From: Rhizobium sp. NRK18
GTDB taxonomy: Bacteria > Pseudomonadota > Alphaproteobacteria > Rhizobiales > Rhizobiaceae
Assembly: GCF_024385575.1 (NCBI RefSeq)
Contig: NZ_JANFMV010000001.1
Location: 3,749,681 to 3,813,680 of the forward strand
Length of the DNA stretch: 64,000 bases
Direction: 5' to 3'
The notes beneath the pieces are model-generated. The model searched no databases. It saw nothing but the letters and a program-made list of their open reading frames with translations, and was not told where the DNA came from. Positions 28,017 through 36,812 of the stretch are shown here, piece after piece. The stretch's first letter is position 1. Each line of letters begins with the position of its first letter. A program made the position numbers and the translations under genes.

Positions 28017-28049
28017 ATGGTTAATGAGATACGGACAGACTTGGTTAAC
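28017..28049 (-). promoter_or_regulatory. TTAACCA-type sites upstream of cpaB
   Basis: On the minus strand TTAACCAT (28017-28024) and GTTAACCA (28042-28049) lie 63-95 bases upstream of the cpaB start. TTAACCAT matches a CtrA half-site reported in several alphaproteobacteria. The spacing between the two copies is 25 bases start to start. CtrA control is a guess from motif and gene class. Confidence 0.35.
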
Positions 28050-28087
28050 GAAAGCTTGTCGCAAGGGGTTTCAGGGCAACTCGCAGG

Positions 28088-28597
28088 TCAATGCACCTGA
28101 GTGACGAGAACCATCAGAGGCGAGGACGGATAGGCGAGAAACCCTCCGATTCCGATCGCAATTCCATAAGGGATCTTTTTCGCGTGCAGGATAGAGGACG
28201 GCAGGTTGATGCCCAATGCCATGATGGCATTTGCCTGGCTGCGCAAAACAAGGATCGTGAGCGTCACCGCGCCTCCGACATAGCAGACGTAGATCAGGAA
28301 CTCGACGAGCGACGGTGTAAGCCCGAACCAGACGGCAGCCGCGGTCAGCAGCTTCGCGTCACCGCCACCCATCACATTCAAGGCAAAGAGGGCAAAGCAA
28401 ACCGAGAACACGGCAAGACCGGCGGCATAGTGCAAGCCAATCTGCTGCCACGGGAGACCCATGGCCACAGCCATCAGGAGGAACGTTGCAAGCAAGATCG
28501 CTGACGCCCTGTTCGGAATGGTCATCGTGAAAAGATCCGAGAAGGCCGCGATTGCCAGGCACAGCGGAAATACAACGAAAATTGCAGCTGTGATCAT
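28088..28597 (-). CDS. cpaA: CpaA/TadV, prepilin peptidase of the Tad system
   Basis: A 169-residue polytopic membrane protease of the A24 family that cleaves the Flp prepilin. The two catalytic aspartates are visible in FSDLFTMTIPN and GGGDAKLL. It has the short form without the N-methylation domain, usual for Tad systems. It lies downstream of flp and upstream of cpaB, with gaps of 178 bp and 133 bp, so it may have its own promoter; TTAACGGTTAG lies just upstream on its strand. Confidence 0.92.
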   Translation of the reverse strand: MITAAIFVVFPLCLAIAAFSDLFTMTIPNRASAILLATFLLMAVAMGLPWQQIGLHYAAGLAVFSVCFALFALNVMGGGDAKLLTAAAVWFGLTPSLVEFLIYVCYVGGAVTLTILVLRSQANAIMALGINLPSSILHAKKIPYGIAIGIGGFLAYPSSPLMVLVTQVH

Positions 28598-28691
28598 CCT
28601 GTCCTCCTCTGCTCGAACAGTTTCAGTCTAGCCGCTAACCGTTAAGAAACTCGAACTTCGGCCACCGAATAAGGGCATTGCGGTTACACGA

Positions 28692-28719
28692 AGACCGCTC
28701 CCATCGCTGAGAGCGGTCT
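28692..28719 (-). promoter_or_regulatory. intercistronic hairpin after the pilin gene
   Basis: Perfect 9-bp arms (AGACCGCTC and GAGCGGTCT) with a 10-base loop lie 57 bp after the flp stop codon and before cpaA. There is no following T run on the minus strand. It is best read as an mRNA-stabilising or attenuating element that lets pilin be made in excess over the peptidase. Confidence 0.6.
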
Positions 28720-28775
28720 GTCGGTGTATCTTATGAAAGCGGCGGTTACTTTGTTTGCTTCCGCCGGGCTCCCAA

Positions 28776-28949
28776 TCAGCCGGAATAATTCAGCTTGCCA
28801 GCGATGTTGGTGAACTGGTTGCTGAGGCTGTTACCGAGCGTCGAGGCGCCGGTGATGATTGCGACAGAGATGAGAGCGGCGATAAGGCCGTATTCGATGG
28901 CGGTCGCACCGGACTCGTCCTTCATAAAGCGTGCAAAAAGCTTGGTCAT
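28776..28949 (-). CDS. flp: Flp/Fap-type major pilin
   Basis: A 57-residue pilin. A short basic leader (MTKLFARFMKDESG) is followed by the processing site G/ATAIEYGLIAAL with the conserved Glu-Tyr of Flp pilins, then a hydrophobic helix that packs in the filament core. The C-terminus NYSG is short and polar. Start 28949 has AAGGAGAT six bases upstream, which rules out the longer in-frame start. It should be cut by CpaA and assembled by the neighbouring Tad machine. In Agrobacterium the equivalent is ctpA. Confidence 0.95.
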   Translation of the reverse strand: MTKLFARFMKDESGATAIEYGLIAALISVAIITGASTLGNSLSNQFTNIAGKLNYSG

Positions 28950-29352
28950 GGTGATCTCCTTCGTCCACTTGTTCAGCACTTCCGCCAACTGTTGCCGTTG
29001 TTCGGATGAGCAAACACTAGCCAAGCCCTGTTGCAATCGACTTAAAAAAAATAGTTACCAGTTCGTAAATATCGAGACATCATTCCTATGGTAAACAAGT
29101 TGCGAACCGCTCTGCTTCATTTTTAAATTATAGACCGGAAGCTCCGGACGCCTTGTCACCACGCGTCACCAGCAATTTGGCCAAGCTACAATCTTCGGTA
29201 AAATCCTGACCGCAATTCTCGCGGCTGGCGCTCGTCTCGGGAGCGAGCTGCTCCAAATGGAAGCGTTTAACCGTTCATTCACCATTCCGCGCCATTGTCG
29301 CGTTAGCATTTTTGTCATTCGAAGCTCGTCATCTTCCGGGGATCGTGCCGTC
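28950..29352. other. 403-bp divergent intergenic region between flp and the CpaC-N-like gene
   Basis: This AT-richer stretch must hold the flp promoter and that of the divergent gene. On the minus strand it contains GTTTACCAT (29088-29096), one mismatch from a TTAACCAT-type site, and a run of eight A on the plus strand near 29043. On the plus strand TTTAACCGTTC lies near 29266. I could not assign clear -35/-10 boxes. No further gene is convincing here. Confidence 0.5.
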
Positions 29353-29751
29353 ATGCGTGGCCATTTCATAAAGTCCTGCCTTGCCTTGACGTTTGCCCTC
29401 TGCGGCGTCGGTGCCGCGTCGGCCAGCGATGGCGATGCCATGCTGACGGTCTATATGAACCAGGCGCGGGTTTTGAAGCTTGATCGCCCCGTCAGCAAGG
29501 TCATCGTCGGCAATTCCGACGTGGCGGATGCGACGGTCGCCGATTCCAAGACGATCGTTCTGACCGGCCACGCATTCGGCACGACGAACCTCGTCCTGCT
29601 CGACGCCGATGGCAATGCGATCTTTGACGAACGCATTCTTGTCTCCATCGACGAAGACAATACCGTCCGCGTTTTCCGGCAGACGGACCGCACCGTTCTG
29701 TCCTGCACGCCGAACTGCGAAACCCACGCCGAGACCGGCACCACCAAGTAG
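29353..29751 (+). CDS. exported stand-alone protein related to the CpaC N-terminal domain
   Basis: A 132-residue periplasmic protein. The signal peptide is cut after GAASA. The mature part lines up with residues 45-115 of the nearby CpaC: LKLDRPVSKVIVGNSDVADA against VVDLPTDAHDILVSDPEMAD, and TIVLTGHAFGTTNLVLLDAD against a similar GKTVGQTNVFIFGPNGEE stretch. It lacks all secretin domains and ends with a CTPNC pair of cysteines. It is divergent from flp. Proteins like this are annotated as pilus assembly N-terminal-domain proteins; a role as a secretin accessory is inferred. Start 29353 is chosen by the signal peptide. Confidence 0.8.
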   Translation: MRGHFIKSCLALTFALCGVGAASASDGDAMLTVYMNQARVLKLDRPVSKVIVGNSDVADATVADSKTIVLTGHAFGTTNLVLLDADGNAIFDERILVSIDEDNTVRVFRQTDRTVLSCTPNCETHAETGTTK

Positions 29752-29941
29752 CGGCCGGTCAACGCCCAGGGCGTGACACGTCCCCACTTTCCTTACCCAC
29801 CGGAATTGCTTTAATGAGGGGCGGCTTCAGCCGTCATCTCTGCCAATTGCATGATATGACGGGTCGGAGCGATACCGATGCGCCCGAATGTTCCGTTTAA
29901 GGCAAAGCCCGAGACGGACTTCCGTGGCAGGCGAGGACATG

Positions 29942-31162
29942 ATGGCACGAGCATTCCTTTACGTTCTGGATTCCTTCGGCGTTGGCGGGGCACCCGATGC
30001 GCGCATCTATGGAGATTCCGGAGCAAACACGCTTGGCCATATCGCCGAGGCCTGTGCCGCCGGCGCGGCCGACCGTAAAGGTCTGAGAAGCGGCCCGCTG
30101 CGCCTGCCCAACCTTTCCGCTCTCGGCCTGATGCACATTGCGGAGATGGCCTGCGGCCGCTTTCCGGCCGGCATGGAGATCCCTGACAGGGTCTTCGGCC
30201 TCTTCGGCGCGGCGAACGAGGTGTCGCGCGGCAAGGACACGCCGTCGGGCCATTGGGAAATCGCCGGACTGCCGGTCAAGTTCGACTGGGGCTATTTTCC
30301 CGACAAGACGCAGTCCTTCCCCGCCGAGCTCATCGAGGCAATCTGTCAGCATGCCGGTGTCGCGGGTATTCTCGGCAATTGCCATGCATCGGGTACCGAC
30401 ATTATCGCCCGTCTTGGTGAAGAGCATATCCGGACAGGCAAGCCGATCTGCTACACGTCGACCGACTCCGTCTTCCAGATTGCCGCCCATGAGGTACATT
30501 TCGGACTGGATCGCCTGTATCACCTGTCGCAGATCGTTCGACAGCTGCTCGATCCGCTGAACATCGGCCGCGTGATCGCCCGTCCGTTCATCGGCGAAGA
30601 CGCCTCCACTTTCACCCGCACCGGCAATCGCCGCGACTTTTCCGTGCCGCCGCCGGAGCCGACGTTGCTCGACCGCGCCGCCAAGGCCGGCCGCGAGGTG
30701 ATTGCCGTCGGCAAGGTCAGCGACATCTTTGCGGCCCGCGGTGTTACCGCCAAGATCAAGGCCGACGGCAATGGGGCGCTGATGTCGGCGAGCCTCGACC
30801 TGATGGAGAACGCGCCGGACGGCAGCCTCACCTTCACCAACTTCGTCGATTTCGACATGCTGTACGGCCATCGTCGCGATGTGGCCGGTTACGCAGCCGC
30901 CCTGGAGGTGTTCGACCGGCAGATGCCGGACGTCTTCCGCCGCCTGCGGCCGGGCGACCTCGTCCTGCTGACGGCGGACCACGGCTGTGACCCCACCTGG
31001 CGCGGAACGGACCACACGCGGGAACGCGTTCCGGTCATCGCCGTCGGGCCGAACATCCAGACCCGATCGATCGGCATCCGCAACACATACGCGGATATCG
31101 GCGAAACCGTGGCGCGCCATCTCGGCCTGCCCGCAGGGCGCTACGGCCGAAGCTTTCTCTGA
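29942..31162 (+). CDS. deoB: phosphopentomutase
   Basis: A 406-residue cytoplasmic enzyme, the usual DeoB length, that interconverts (deoxy)ribose-1-phosphate and (deoxy)ribose-5-phosphate. It belongs to the alkaline phosphatase superfamily. The metal-binding motifs are [13 protein letters not shown] at the N-terminus, [13 protein letters not shown] near residue 95 and [18 protein letters not shown] near the C-terminus. Of two adjacent ATGs, 29942 has better spacing (5 bases) from GAGG. It is followed by upp and converges on deoA; together they complete nucleoside breakdown. Confidence 0.95.
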   Translation: MARAFLYVLDSFGVGGAPDARIYGDSGANTLGHIAEACAAGAADRKGLRSGPLRLPNLSALGLMHIAEMACGRFPAGMEIPDRVFGLFGAANEVSRGKDTPSGHWEIAGLPVKFDWGYFPDKTQSFPAELIEAICQHAGVAGILGNCHASGTDIIARLGEEHIRTGKPICYTSTDSVFQIAAHEVHFGLDRLYHLSQIVRQLLDPLNIGRVIARPFIGEDASTFTRTGNRRDFSVPPPEPTLLDRAAKAGREVIAVGKVSDIFAARGVTAKIKADGNGALMSASLDLMENAPDGSLTFTNFVDFDMLYGHRRDVAGYAAALEVFDRQMPDVFRRLRPGDLVLLTADHGCDPTWRGTDHTRERVPVIAVGPNIQTRSIGIRNTYADIGETVARHLGLPAGRYGRSFL

Positions 31163-31273
31163 AGCAGGCAGGCGCTAGGCCAAAGAAACCGGGCAAAACG
31201 CCGCGTCGTCTCTTGCGGCGCGCGTCGATTCCGTGGAAAAAAGTTTCGGATAATCAGAAAAGAAGGCCCACCC

Positions 31274-31903
31274 ATGGACGGCGTTACCGTTATCGATCAC
31301 CCGCTCGTGCAGCACAAGCTCACCATCATGCGCCGCAAGGAAACCTCGACCGCCAGCTTCCGACGGCTGCTCCGGGAGATTTCGACGCTGCTCTGCTACG
31401 AGGTGACCCGCGACCTCGAACTGACCATGGAGACGATCGAGACACCCATGACGGAGATGCAGGCGCCGGTGCTGGAAGGCAAGAAGCTGGTCTTCGCCTC
31501 CATCCTGCGCGCCGGCAACGGCCTTCTGGAAGGCATGCTGGAACTCGTCCCCTCCGCACGCGTCTCGCATATCGGTGTCTATCGCGACCACGAGACGCTG
31601 AAGCCGGTGGAATACTACTTCAAGGCACCGGAGGACATCTCGTCGCGCCTGATCATCGTCGTTGACCCGATGCTTGCAACCGGCAACTCCTCGATTGCTG
31701 CCGTCGACAAGCTGAAGGAGCGCGGAGCGAAGAACATCCGTTTCCTGTGCCTGCTCGCCGCCCCCGAAGGCGTGAAGAACTTCACCGAGGCACATCCCGA
31801 CGTTCCGGTCTACACCGCCTCGATCGACAGCCATCTGAACGAAAAGGGCTATATCGTTCCGGGTCTTGGTGATGCCGGCGACCGGATGTACGGAACCAAA
31901 TAG
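31274..31903 (+). CDS. upp: uracil phosphoribosyltransferase
   Basis: A 209-residue enzyme that makes UMP from uracil and PRPP. The PRPP-binding loop [12 protein letters not shown] and the uracil-binding C-terminus ([16 protein letters not shown]) are both conserved. It lies 111 bp after deoB in the same direction. It would use uracil released from uridine/deoxyuridine by DeoA. Confidence 0.95.
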   Translation: MDGVTVIDHPLVQHKLTIMRRKETSTASFRRLLREISTLLCYEVTRDLELTMETIETPMTEMQAPVLEGKKLVFASILRAGNGLLEGMLELVPSARVSHIGVYRDHETLKPVEYYFKAPEDISSRLIIVVDPMLATGNSSIAAVDKLKERGAKNIRFLCLLAAPEGVKNFTEAHPDVPVYTASIDSHLNEKGYIVPGLGDAGDRMYGTK

Positions 31904-31934
31904 TTTAACTTTCCTTAACCAGGAAGCGTGGAAA

Positions 31935-31957
31935 CGGGGCCCTAGCGGCTCCGTTTG
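31935..31957 (+). terminator. weak candidate terminator after upp
   Basis: AACGGGGCC-CTAGC-GGCTCCGTT forms a 9-bp stem with one G-U pair, about 30 bases after the upp stop codon. The following TTGCG is a poor T run. The same gap holds TTTAACTTTCCTTAACCA, a TTAA-N6-TTAA sequence of unknown meaning. Confidence 0.4.
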
Positions 31958-32026
31958 CGTCTGCATTAACCAATCGTCAGACGCTGCAGCCTAACGATCG
32001 TGCGATTTCAAACGCAGAGGTCCGCC

Positions 32027-32548
32027 ATGATCGTCCGCAGCATCGTCATTGCCGCCATCGCCGGCGTCGCAGCCCTTCAGGTGCCGTCGCTTATGACATC
32101 GCTGACGGGGCAGCAGCCGCCGGAAAAGACTACTGCAGCCGCGAAGACGACTGCAACGCCGGCCTCCTATGGGCACAGCGGCCGGACGGAGATAAGCGCG
32201 GGCCAGTCCGGACATTTCTTTGCACGGGTCCTGATAAACGGCCGCCCCGTCGACGGCATGATCGACACAGGCGCCAGCAGCGTCGCCATCAACGAGACGA
32301 CGGCACGACGGGTCGGCATCGCCGGCAGCGACATTGACTACAAATACACGGTCGGGACGGCCAACGGTCAGGCTCGTGCCGCGAGCGTCATGCTCAAAGA
32401 GGTGCAGATCGGCAATGTCCGGGTGCGCGATGTCGAGGCCATGGTTCTCGAGGACAAGGCTCTCTCCGGCATGCTCGTCGGCATGAGCTTCATGAAGAAG
32501 CTGCAGTCCTATGCCGTCAAGGATGGCGTCTTGCAGCTCGTGCAGTGA
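32027..32548 (+). CDS. retropepsin-like aspartic protease family protein (clan AA)
   Basis: A 173-residue protein with one N-terminal hydrophobic segment acting as signal or anchor, a Thr/Ala-rich linker, and a single-domain aspartic protease fold. The active-site motif is MIDTGASSVAIN, and the flap and hydrophobic-Gly motif (GMLVGMSFMKKL) follow near the C-terminus. Such proteins work as dimers in the periplasm or at the membrane; substrates are mostly unknown. Start 32027 has AGAGG upstream. It lies convergent to deoA, sharing a boundary with no spacer. Confidence 0.85.
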   Translation: MIVRSIVIAAIAGVAALQVPSLMTSLTGQQPPEKTTAAAKTTATPASYGHSGRTEISAGQSGHFFARVLINGRPVDGMIDTGASSVAINETTARRVGIAGSDIDYKYTVGTANGQARAASVMLKEVQIGNVRVRDVEAMVLEDKALSGMLVGMSFMKKLQSYAVKDGVLQLVQ

Positions 32549-33856
32549 TCAGACGAGGCCAGTAACCACAGGTCTGTCTTCCGGCGGATCAGCAGAAATC
32601 CGATAGCTTGCGTTCAAGGCCGCACACGCCTTCTCTGCGTCGGATGCAGTCCGGGCATGGACGAAGGCGATCGGATCACCCACCCTCACCGACGTTTCGA
32701 GCGGCATCAGCCGGCTGAAACCAACAGAATGGTCGATGGCGTCGGACGGCTTGCGACGGCCGCCGCCCAATTCGATCACGGCGAGACCCACCTCCCGCGC
32801 ATTGCAGGCCGAGAGAAAGCCATCCGCCGATGCCGGGACCGGGAGAATGACGGCCGCTTCCGGCAGATAGGCCGAAGACCTCTCCAGAAGATCGGCGGGA
32901 CCGCCCAGCGCGCTGACCATGCGCGCAAACGTCTCTGCCGCCTGGCCATTTTCAAGCACCGTGCGGGCCATTGTTTCGGCCTCTGTCGGACCTGACGCGA
33001 TCCCAGACTGCATCAGCATCTGGCCGGCAAGCGCAAAGACAATCGCTTCGAGGCGCGTTCCCTTCTTCTCACCCTTCAGGAAAGCGATGCAGTTGGCGAT
33101 TTCGAGCGCATTGCCGGCCGCATCGGCGAGCGGTTCGTTCATATCGGTGATCAATGCCGATGTCCTGACACCCGCGTCATTGGCGACGCCCGCGAGGATG
33201 CGGGCCAACTCCTCGGCTTCCGCGATCGACGTCATGAAGGCGCCGCTGCCGAACTTGACGTCGAGGACCAGCGTTTCGAGGCCGGCGGCCAGTTTCTTCG
33301 ACAGGATGGATGCGCAGATCAGCGGCATGGAATCGACCGTCGCCGTCACGTCGCGGATGCCGTAAAGAATGCGGTCGGCCGGCGCCAGATCACCGGTCGG
33401 GCCAATGATGGCGCAGCCGACATTGCGGACGGTGTCGCGAAGCCGCCGCCCGTCCGGACGAATTTGATAGCCGGGAATGGATTCGAGCTTGTCGAGCGTG
33501 CCGCCGGTGTGTCCCAGCCCCCTACCCGAGATCATCGGCACGGCGGCCCCGCAGGCCGCAAGAATGGGCGCCAGCATGAGCGACACATTGTCGCCGACGC
33601 CGCCTGTCGAGTGCTTGTCGACAATCGGCCGGCCGGCATCGCTCCAGTCGAGCACATCGCCGCTGTCGCGCATGGCGAGCGTCAGAGCCACCGTCTCGGC
33701 GCGGCTCATGCCCTTGAAATAGACGGCCATGGCAAAGGCGGCGGCCTGACCTTCGGTGATCGTGCCGGCCGTCATGCCGGCGATGAATTCGCCGATCGCG
33801 GCGGCGGACAATTCCTCACCGTCGCGTTTCTGGCGGATGGTTTCCTGTGGGAGCAT
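32549..33856 (-). CDS. deoA: thymidine phosphorylase
   Basis: A 435-residue enzyme that splits thymidine/deoxyuridine with phosphate into base and deoxyribose-1-phosphate. The phosphate-binding KHSTGGVGDN and the conserved GSGAFM and GRGLGHTGGTLDKLES motifs are present. It is the last gene of the nucleoside operon and starts one base after the deoC stop. The base product can be used by Upp and the sugar product by DeoB and DeoC. Confidence 0.95.
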   Translation of the reverse strand: MLPQETIRQKRDGEELSAAAIGEFIAGMTAGTITEGQAAAFAMAVYFKGMSRAETVALTLAMRDSGDVLDWSDAGRPIVDKHSTGGVGDNVSLMLAPILAACGAAVPMISGRGLGHTGGTLDKLESIPGYQIRPDGRRLRDTVRNVGCAIIGPTGDLAPADRILYGIRDVTATVDSMPLICASILSKKLAAGLETLVLDVKFGSGAFMTSIAEAEELARILAGVANDAGVRTSALITDMNEPLADAAGNALEIANCIAFLKGEKKGTRLEAIVFALAGQMLMQSGIASGPTEAETMARTVLENGQAAETFARMVSALGGPADLLERSSAYLPEAAVILPVPASADGFLSACNAREVGLAVIELGGGRRKPSDAIDHSVGFSRLMPLETSVRVGDPIAFVHARTASDAEKACAALNASYRISADPPEDRPVVTGLV

Positions 33857-33857
33857 T

Positions 33858-34640
33858 CTAATGGTTCGCCTGCATGCTTAAGTCTTCAAAGCGCCGGCCC
33901 GAGAGAACCGACAGGATGTCGTCGAGAAGAATGGTCGCGCCGAAGCGGAAGGTGGAGGGCATCACCCAGTCCTCGCCCATCACCGTCTGCGCCAGGCCGA
34001 GATAGAGGCCGGAATTTTCCACGGACCGCATGCCGCCGGACGGCTTGATGCCGACCTTGCGGCCACTGTCGCGGATCGCTTGCAGGATGATGTCGACGGC
34101 CTCCTGCGTGGCGTGCACGCCGGCGCGGCCGGTCGATGTCTTGATGAAGTCCGTGCCCGAATCGATCGTCAGTTCCGCCGCCCGATGGATGAGGTGCGGA
34201 TCGCTCAGAATGCCGGTCTCCAGAATGGTCTTCAGCACCGCATCCCCGCCACAGATGGCCCTGACGGCGGCAACCATTGCCGTGACCGCCTGCTCGTCGC
34301 CCGCCATCAGGGCGCGGTAGGGAATGACCAGATCGACTTCATCCGCTCCGGCATCGAGAACCGCACGTGTCTCCTCCGCCACGGCGAGGCGGGTGCTTTC
34401 GCCATCGGGGAAATTGACCACAGTGGCGATCTTCACACCGTGCGACGGTCCGAGGATGGAGCGCGCCAGCGACACGTAGCGCGGCAGGATGCAGATTGCC
34501 GCCGCATTGCCGTAGCCGGTCTGTGCCCGCGCGCAGAGCTCGATGACATCGTCCTCGCTGCAATCGGCACGCAGGTTGGTGAGATCCAGTAAGGACAAGG
34601 CTAAGGCCGCCGTCTCGCGCAGATCATGGCGATCCATCAT
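33858..34640 (-). CDS. deoC: deoxyribose-phosphate aldolase
   Basis: A 260-residue class I aldolase that splits 2-deoxyribose-5-phosphate into glyceraldehyde-3-phosphate and acetaldehyde. The Schiff-base Lys is in DFIKTSTGRAG and the second active-site Lys in VGIKPSGGMR. Start 34640 follows GGAGGAG by six bases and overlaps the end of the purine nucleoside phosphorylase gene by 17 bp, which indicates translational coupling. Confidence 0.95.
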   Translation of the reverse strand: MMDRHDLRETAALALSLLDLTNLRADCSEDDVIELCARAQTGYGNAAAICILPRYVSLARSILGPSHGVKIATVVNFPDGESTRLAVAEETRAVLDAGADEVDLVIPYRALMAGDEQAVTAMVAAVRAICGGDAVLKTILETGILSDPHLIHRAAELTIDSGTDFIKTSTGRAGVHATQEAVDIILQAIRDSGRKVGIKPSGGMRSVENSGLYLGLAQTVMGEDWVMPSTFRFGATILLDDILSVLSGRRFEDLSMQANH

Positions 34641-35439
34641 GAAGGTCTCCTCCGGCAATCATCTCCCTCAGGATTGCCGCAAGACGCCTTCCACCAACGG
34701 GGGCCATGTCTTTTGTTTCTTCGTGACTGAGTTCTGCCCCGGTCATGCCGGCGGCAAAATTGGTAATGACGGAAGCGGCGGCAACCTTCATTCCATAATA
34801 GCGCGCCAGGATGACTTCGGGAACCGTCGACATGCCGACAGCGTCCGCACCCAGTATCCGGGCCATGCGGATCTCTGCCGGCGTCTCGAAGCTCGGGCCG
34901 GAGAACCACATGTAGACGCCACTTGCCAGGTTGACGTTGGCCTTGATCGCTGCAGCACGCATCCGCTCGACAAGGGCTGCATCATAGGCGTTCGTCATGC
35001 CGACGAAGCGGCGGTCGCTGCGCTCGCCGATCAGCGGATTCATGCCCGAATAGTTGATGTGGTCGGTGATCAGCATCACCGAGCCCGGAGGCATCTCATC
35101 CTTCAGCGAACCGGCGGAATTGGTGAGGATCAGCGTGTTGACGCCCAGCCCCTCCAGCACGGCGATCGGCAGCCGCATCGCCGCAGCCTCACCCTGCTCG
35201 TAATAGTGTACCCGGCCCGACAGCATGACGACCGGGGTCTTTCCCATATAGCCGGCGACAAGTTCGCCGGCATGACCGGAGACGCCGCCATGCGGAAAAC
35301 CCTCGAGCTCCGCATAGGGGACGCGGACCGCATCCCGCAGTTCATCGGCCAGATGGCCCAGACCGGATCCAAGCACGATGCCGTATTTCGGCAGGAGCCC
35401 GTTCAGCCTGTCAACGAGAAGGTCGATGACCTCCTTCAT
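34624..35439 (-). CDS. punA: purine-nucleoside phosphorylase (PunA/DeoD type II family)
   Basis: A 271-residue trimeric-type purine nucleoside phosphorylase that converts purine (deoxy)nucleosides and phosphate to the base and (deoxy)ribose-1-phosphate. Conserved motifs are GSGLGHLAD, GFPHGGVSGHAG, the LTNSAGSL loop and MWFSGPSFETPAE. Its ATG overlaps the cdd stop as ATGA. It sits in the middle of the nucleoside uptake/salvage operon. Confidence 0.93.
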   Translation of the reverse strand: MKEVIDLLVDRLNGLLPKYGIVLGSGLGHLADELRDAVRVPYAELEGFPHGGVSGHAGELVAGYMGKTPVVMLSGRVHYYEQGEAAAMRLPIAVLEGLGVNTLILTNSAGSLKDEMPPGSVMLITDHINYSGMNPLIGERSDRRFVGMTNAYDAALVERMRAAAIKANVNLASGVYMWFSGPSFETPAEIRMARILGADAVGMSTVPEVILARYYGMKVAAASVITNFAAGMTGAELSHEETKDMAPVGGRRLAAILREMIAGGDLHDGSP

Positions 35440-35828
35440 CCGATGACCTCGGTCTCGAAGGCGAAGGGCAGCAGTTCGTCGATCGTCAGGGTCTTTTGCA
35501 CGCCGACTTCATCGCAGAGATAGATGCAGGTGTCTCTGGTGGCGAACTCGGCGATCTTCTGCCGGCAGCCGCCGCAGGGCGGGCAAAGTGGCAGCTTCTC
35601 GGCGATCACGGCGATCTCGACGATCTTCTTCGCGCCGCCCATGATCATCTGGCCGATCGCCGTGCATTCGGCGCACCAGCCCTGCGGGAAGGCGAGGTTC
35701 TCGATATTGGCGCCCTTGTAGACCTTGCCGTCCTCGCCGCGGATCGCGGCGCCGACGGGGAACTTGGAATAGGGCGCATAGGCAAATGCCATCGCGTCCT
35801 TCGCGGCCTTGAAAAGCTCGTCGGTCAT
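35436..35828 (-). CDS. cdd: cytidine deaminase
   Basis: A 130-residue enzyme of the homotetrameric class that deaminates cytidine and deoxycytidine to uridine and deoxyuridine. The zinc site is visible as WCAECTAI and PLCPPCGGC, with the Glu of CAE as proton shuttle. Three bases separate it from the upstream permease, and its stop overlaps the next start, so it is translated with the transporter genes and acts on freshly imported pyrimidine nucleosides. Confidence 0.95.
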   Translation of the reverse strand: MTDELFKAAKDAMAFAYAPYSKFPVGAAIRGEDGKVYKGANIENLAFPQGWCAECTAIGQMIMGGAKKIVEIAVIAEKLPLCPPCGGCRQKIAEFATRDTCIYLCDEVGVQKTLTIDELLPFAFETEVIG

Positions 35829-35831
35829 GGC

Positions 35832-36803
35832 TTAGCGCTCCTTGGTATAGGGCACGCCGCCGGCCTTCGGCGGACGCGCGACGCCGATGAAGCCGGCCAG
35901 AAGCACGCAGGTCAGGATGTAGGGCAGCGCCTGGAAGATCTGCACGGGGATTTCGCCGATGCCGAACACCGTCTTGCCCTGCATGAAATTGGCGAAGGCA
36001 TCGAGGAAGCCGAACAGAAGGCAGGCGAGCATGACGGGCACCGGCTTCCACTTGGCGAAGATCAGGGCGGCAAGCGCGATGTAGCCCTTGCCGGCCGACA
36101 TGTCCTTGATGAAGGCCGCCGACTGGGCGGTCGAAAGATAGGTGCCTGCGAATCCGCAGAGGAAGCCCGCGCAGATGAGGGCGCGGTAGCGCAGCCAGGT
36201 CACCGAAATGCCGGCCGTATCGACCGCACCCGGATTTTCGCCGACGGCGCGCAGACGCAGGCCGAAGCGGGTGCGGTAGAGGACCCACCAGGAGAGCGGC
36301 ACTGCGGCAAAGGCCATGTAAGTCAGGATGTTCTGACCGGAAATGACATTCGCATAGAACTTGCCCAGATAGCCCATGCTGCGGGCGGCATCGGCGCCGG
36401 GAAAGACGATCTCGGTAAAGCGCGCGCCGGCCGGCAATGACGGTGTGCGGCCGCCCTGCTGGAACCAGGCGCTGCCCAGCACGACGGTCAGACCGGCCGC
36501 CAGGAAGTTCAGCGCCACGCCGGAGACGATCTGGTTGCCGCGGTTGGTGATCGAGGCAAAGCCGTGGATCAGGGAAAACAGGATCGACACCAGGATACCG
36601 CCGCCGAGGCCGAGCCAGGCGGATCCGGTGACATAGGCGACGCTGGCCGAAGCGAAGGCGGCCGCCAGCATCTTGCCTTCCAGGCCGATGTCGAAAATGC
36701 CGGAACGCTCCGAAAACAGCCCGGCCAGCGCGGTGAAGATCAGCGGGATCGACAGACGGATCGTCGAGCCGAGAATACTGATGAAAATATCGATGTATTC
36801 CAT
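35832..36803 (-). CDS. nucleoside ABC transporter permease (second permease)
   Basis: A 323-residue inner-membrane permease of the branched-chain amino acid/ribose superfamily, in the branch used by BMP-type nucleoside importers. It has about eight to ten hydrophobic segments (for example LIFTALAGLFSERSGIFDIG near the N-terminus, a segment typical of this branch). It follows the first permease by 9 bp and precedes cdd by 3 bp. Confidence 0.9.
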   Translation of the reverse strand: MEYIDIFISILGSTIRLSIPLIFTALAGLFSERSGIFDIGLEGKMLAAAFASASVAYVTGSAWLGLGGGILVSILFSLIHGFASITNRGNQIVSGVALNFLAAGLTVVLGSAWFQQGGRTPSLPAGARFTEIVFPGADAARSMGYLGKFYANVISGQNILTYMAFAAVPLSWWVLYRTRFGLRLRAVGENPGAVDTAGISVTWLRYRALICAGFLCGFAGTYLSTAQSAAFIKDMSAGKGYIALAALIFAKWKPVPVMLACLLFGFLDAFANFMQGKTVFGIGEIPVQIFQALPYILTCVLLAGFIGVARPPKAGGVPYTKER

Positions 36804-36812
36804 CCCCTCACC

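Noticed and set aside
31904..31925. TTTAACTTTCCTTAACC as a CtrA site between upp and the protease gene
   Set aside because: The spacing is TTAA-N6-TTAA rather than N7 and it lies in a post-gene region; it was kept only as a remark.
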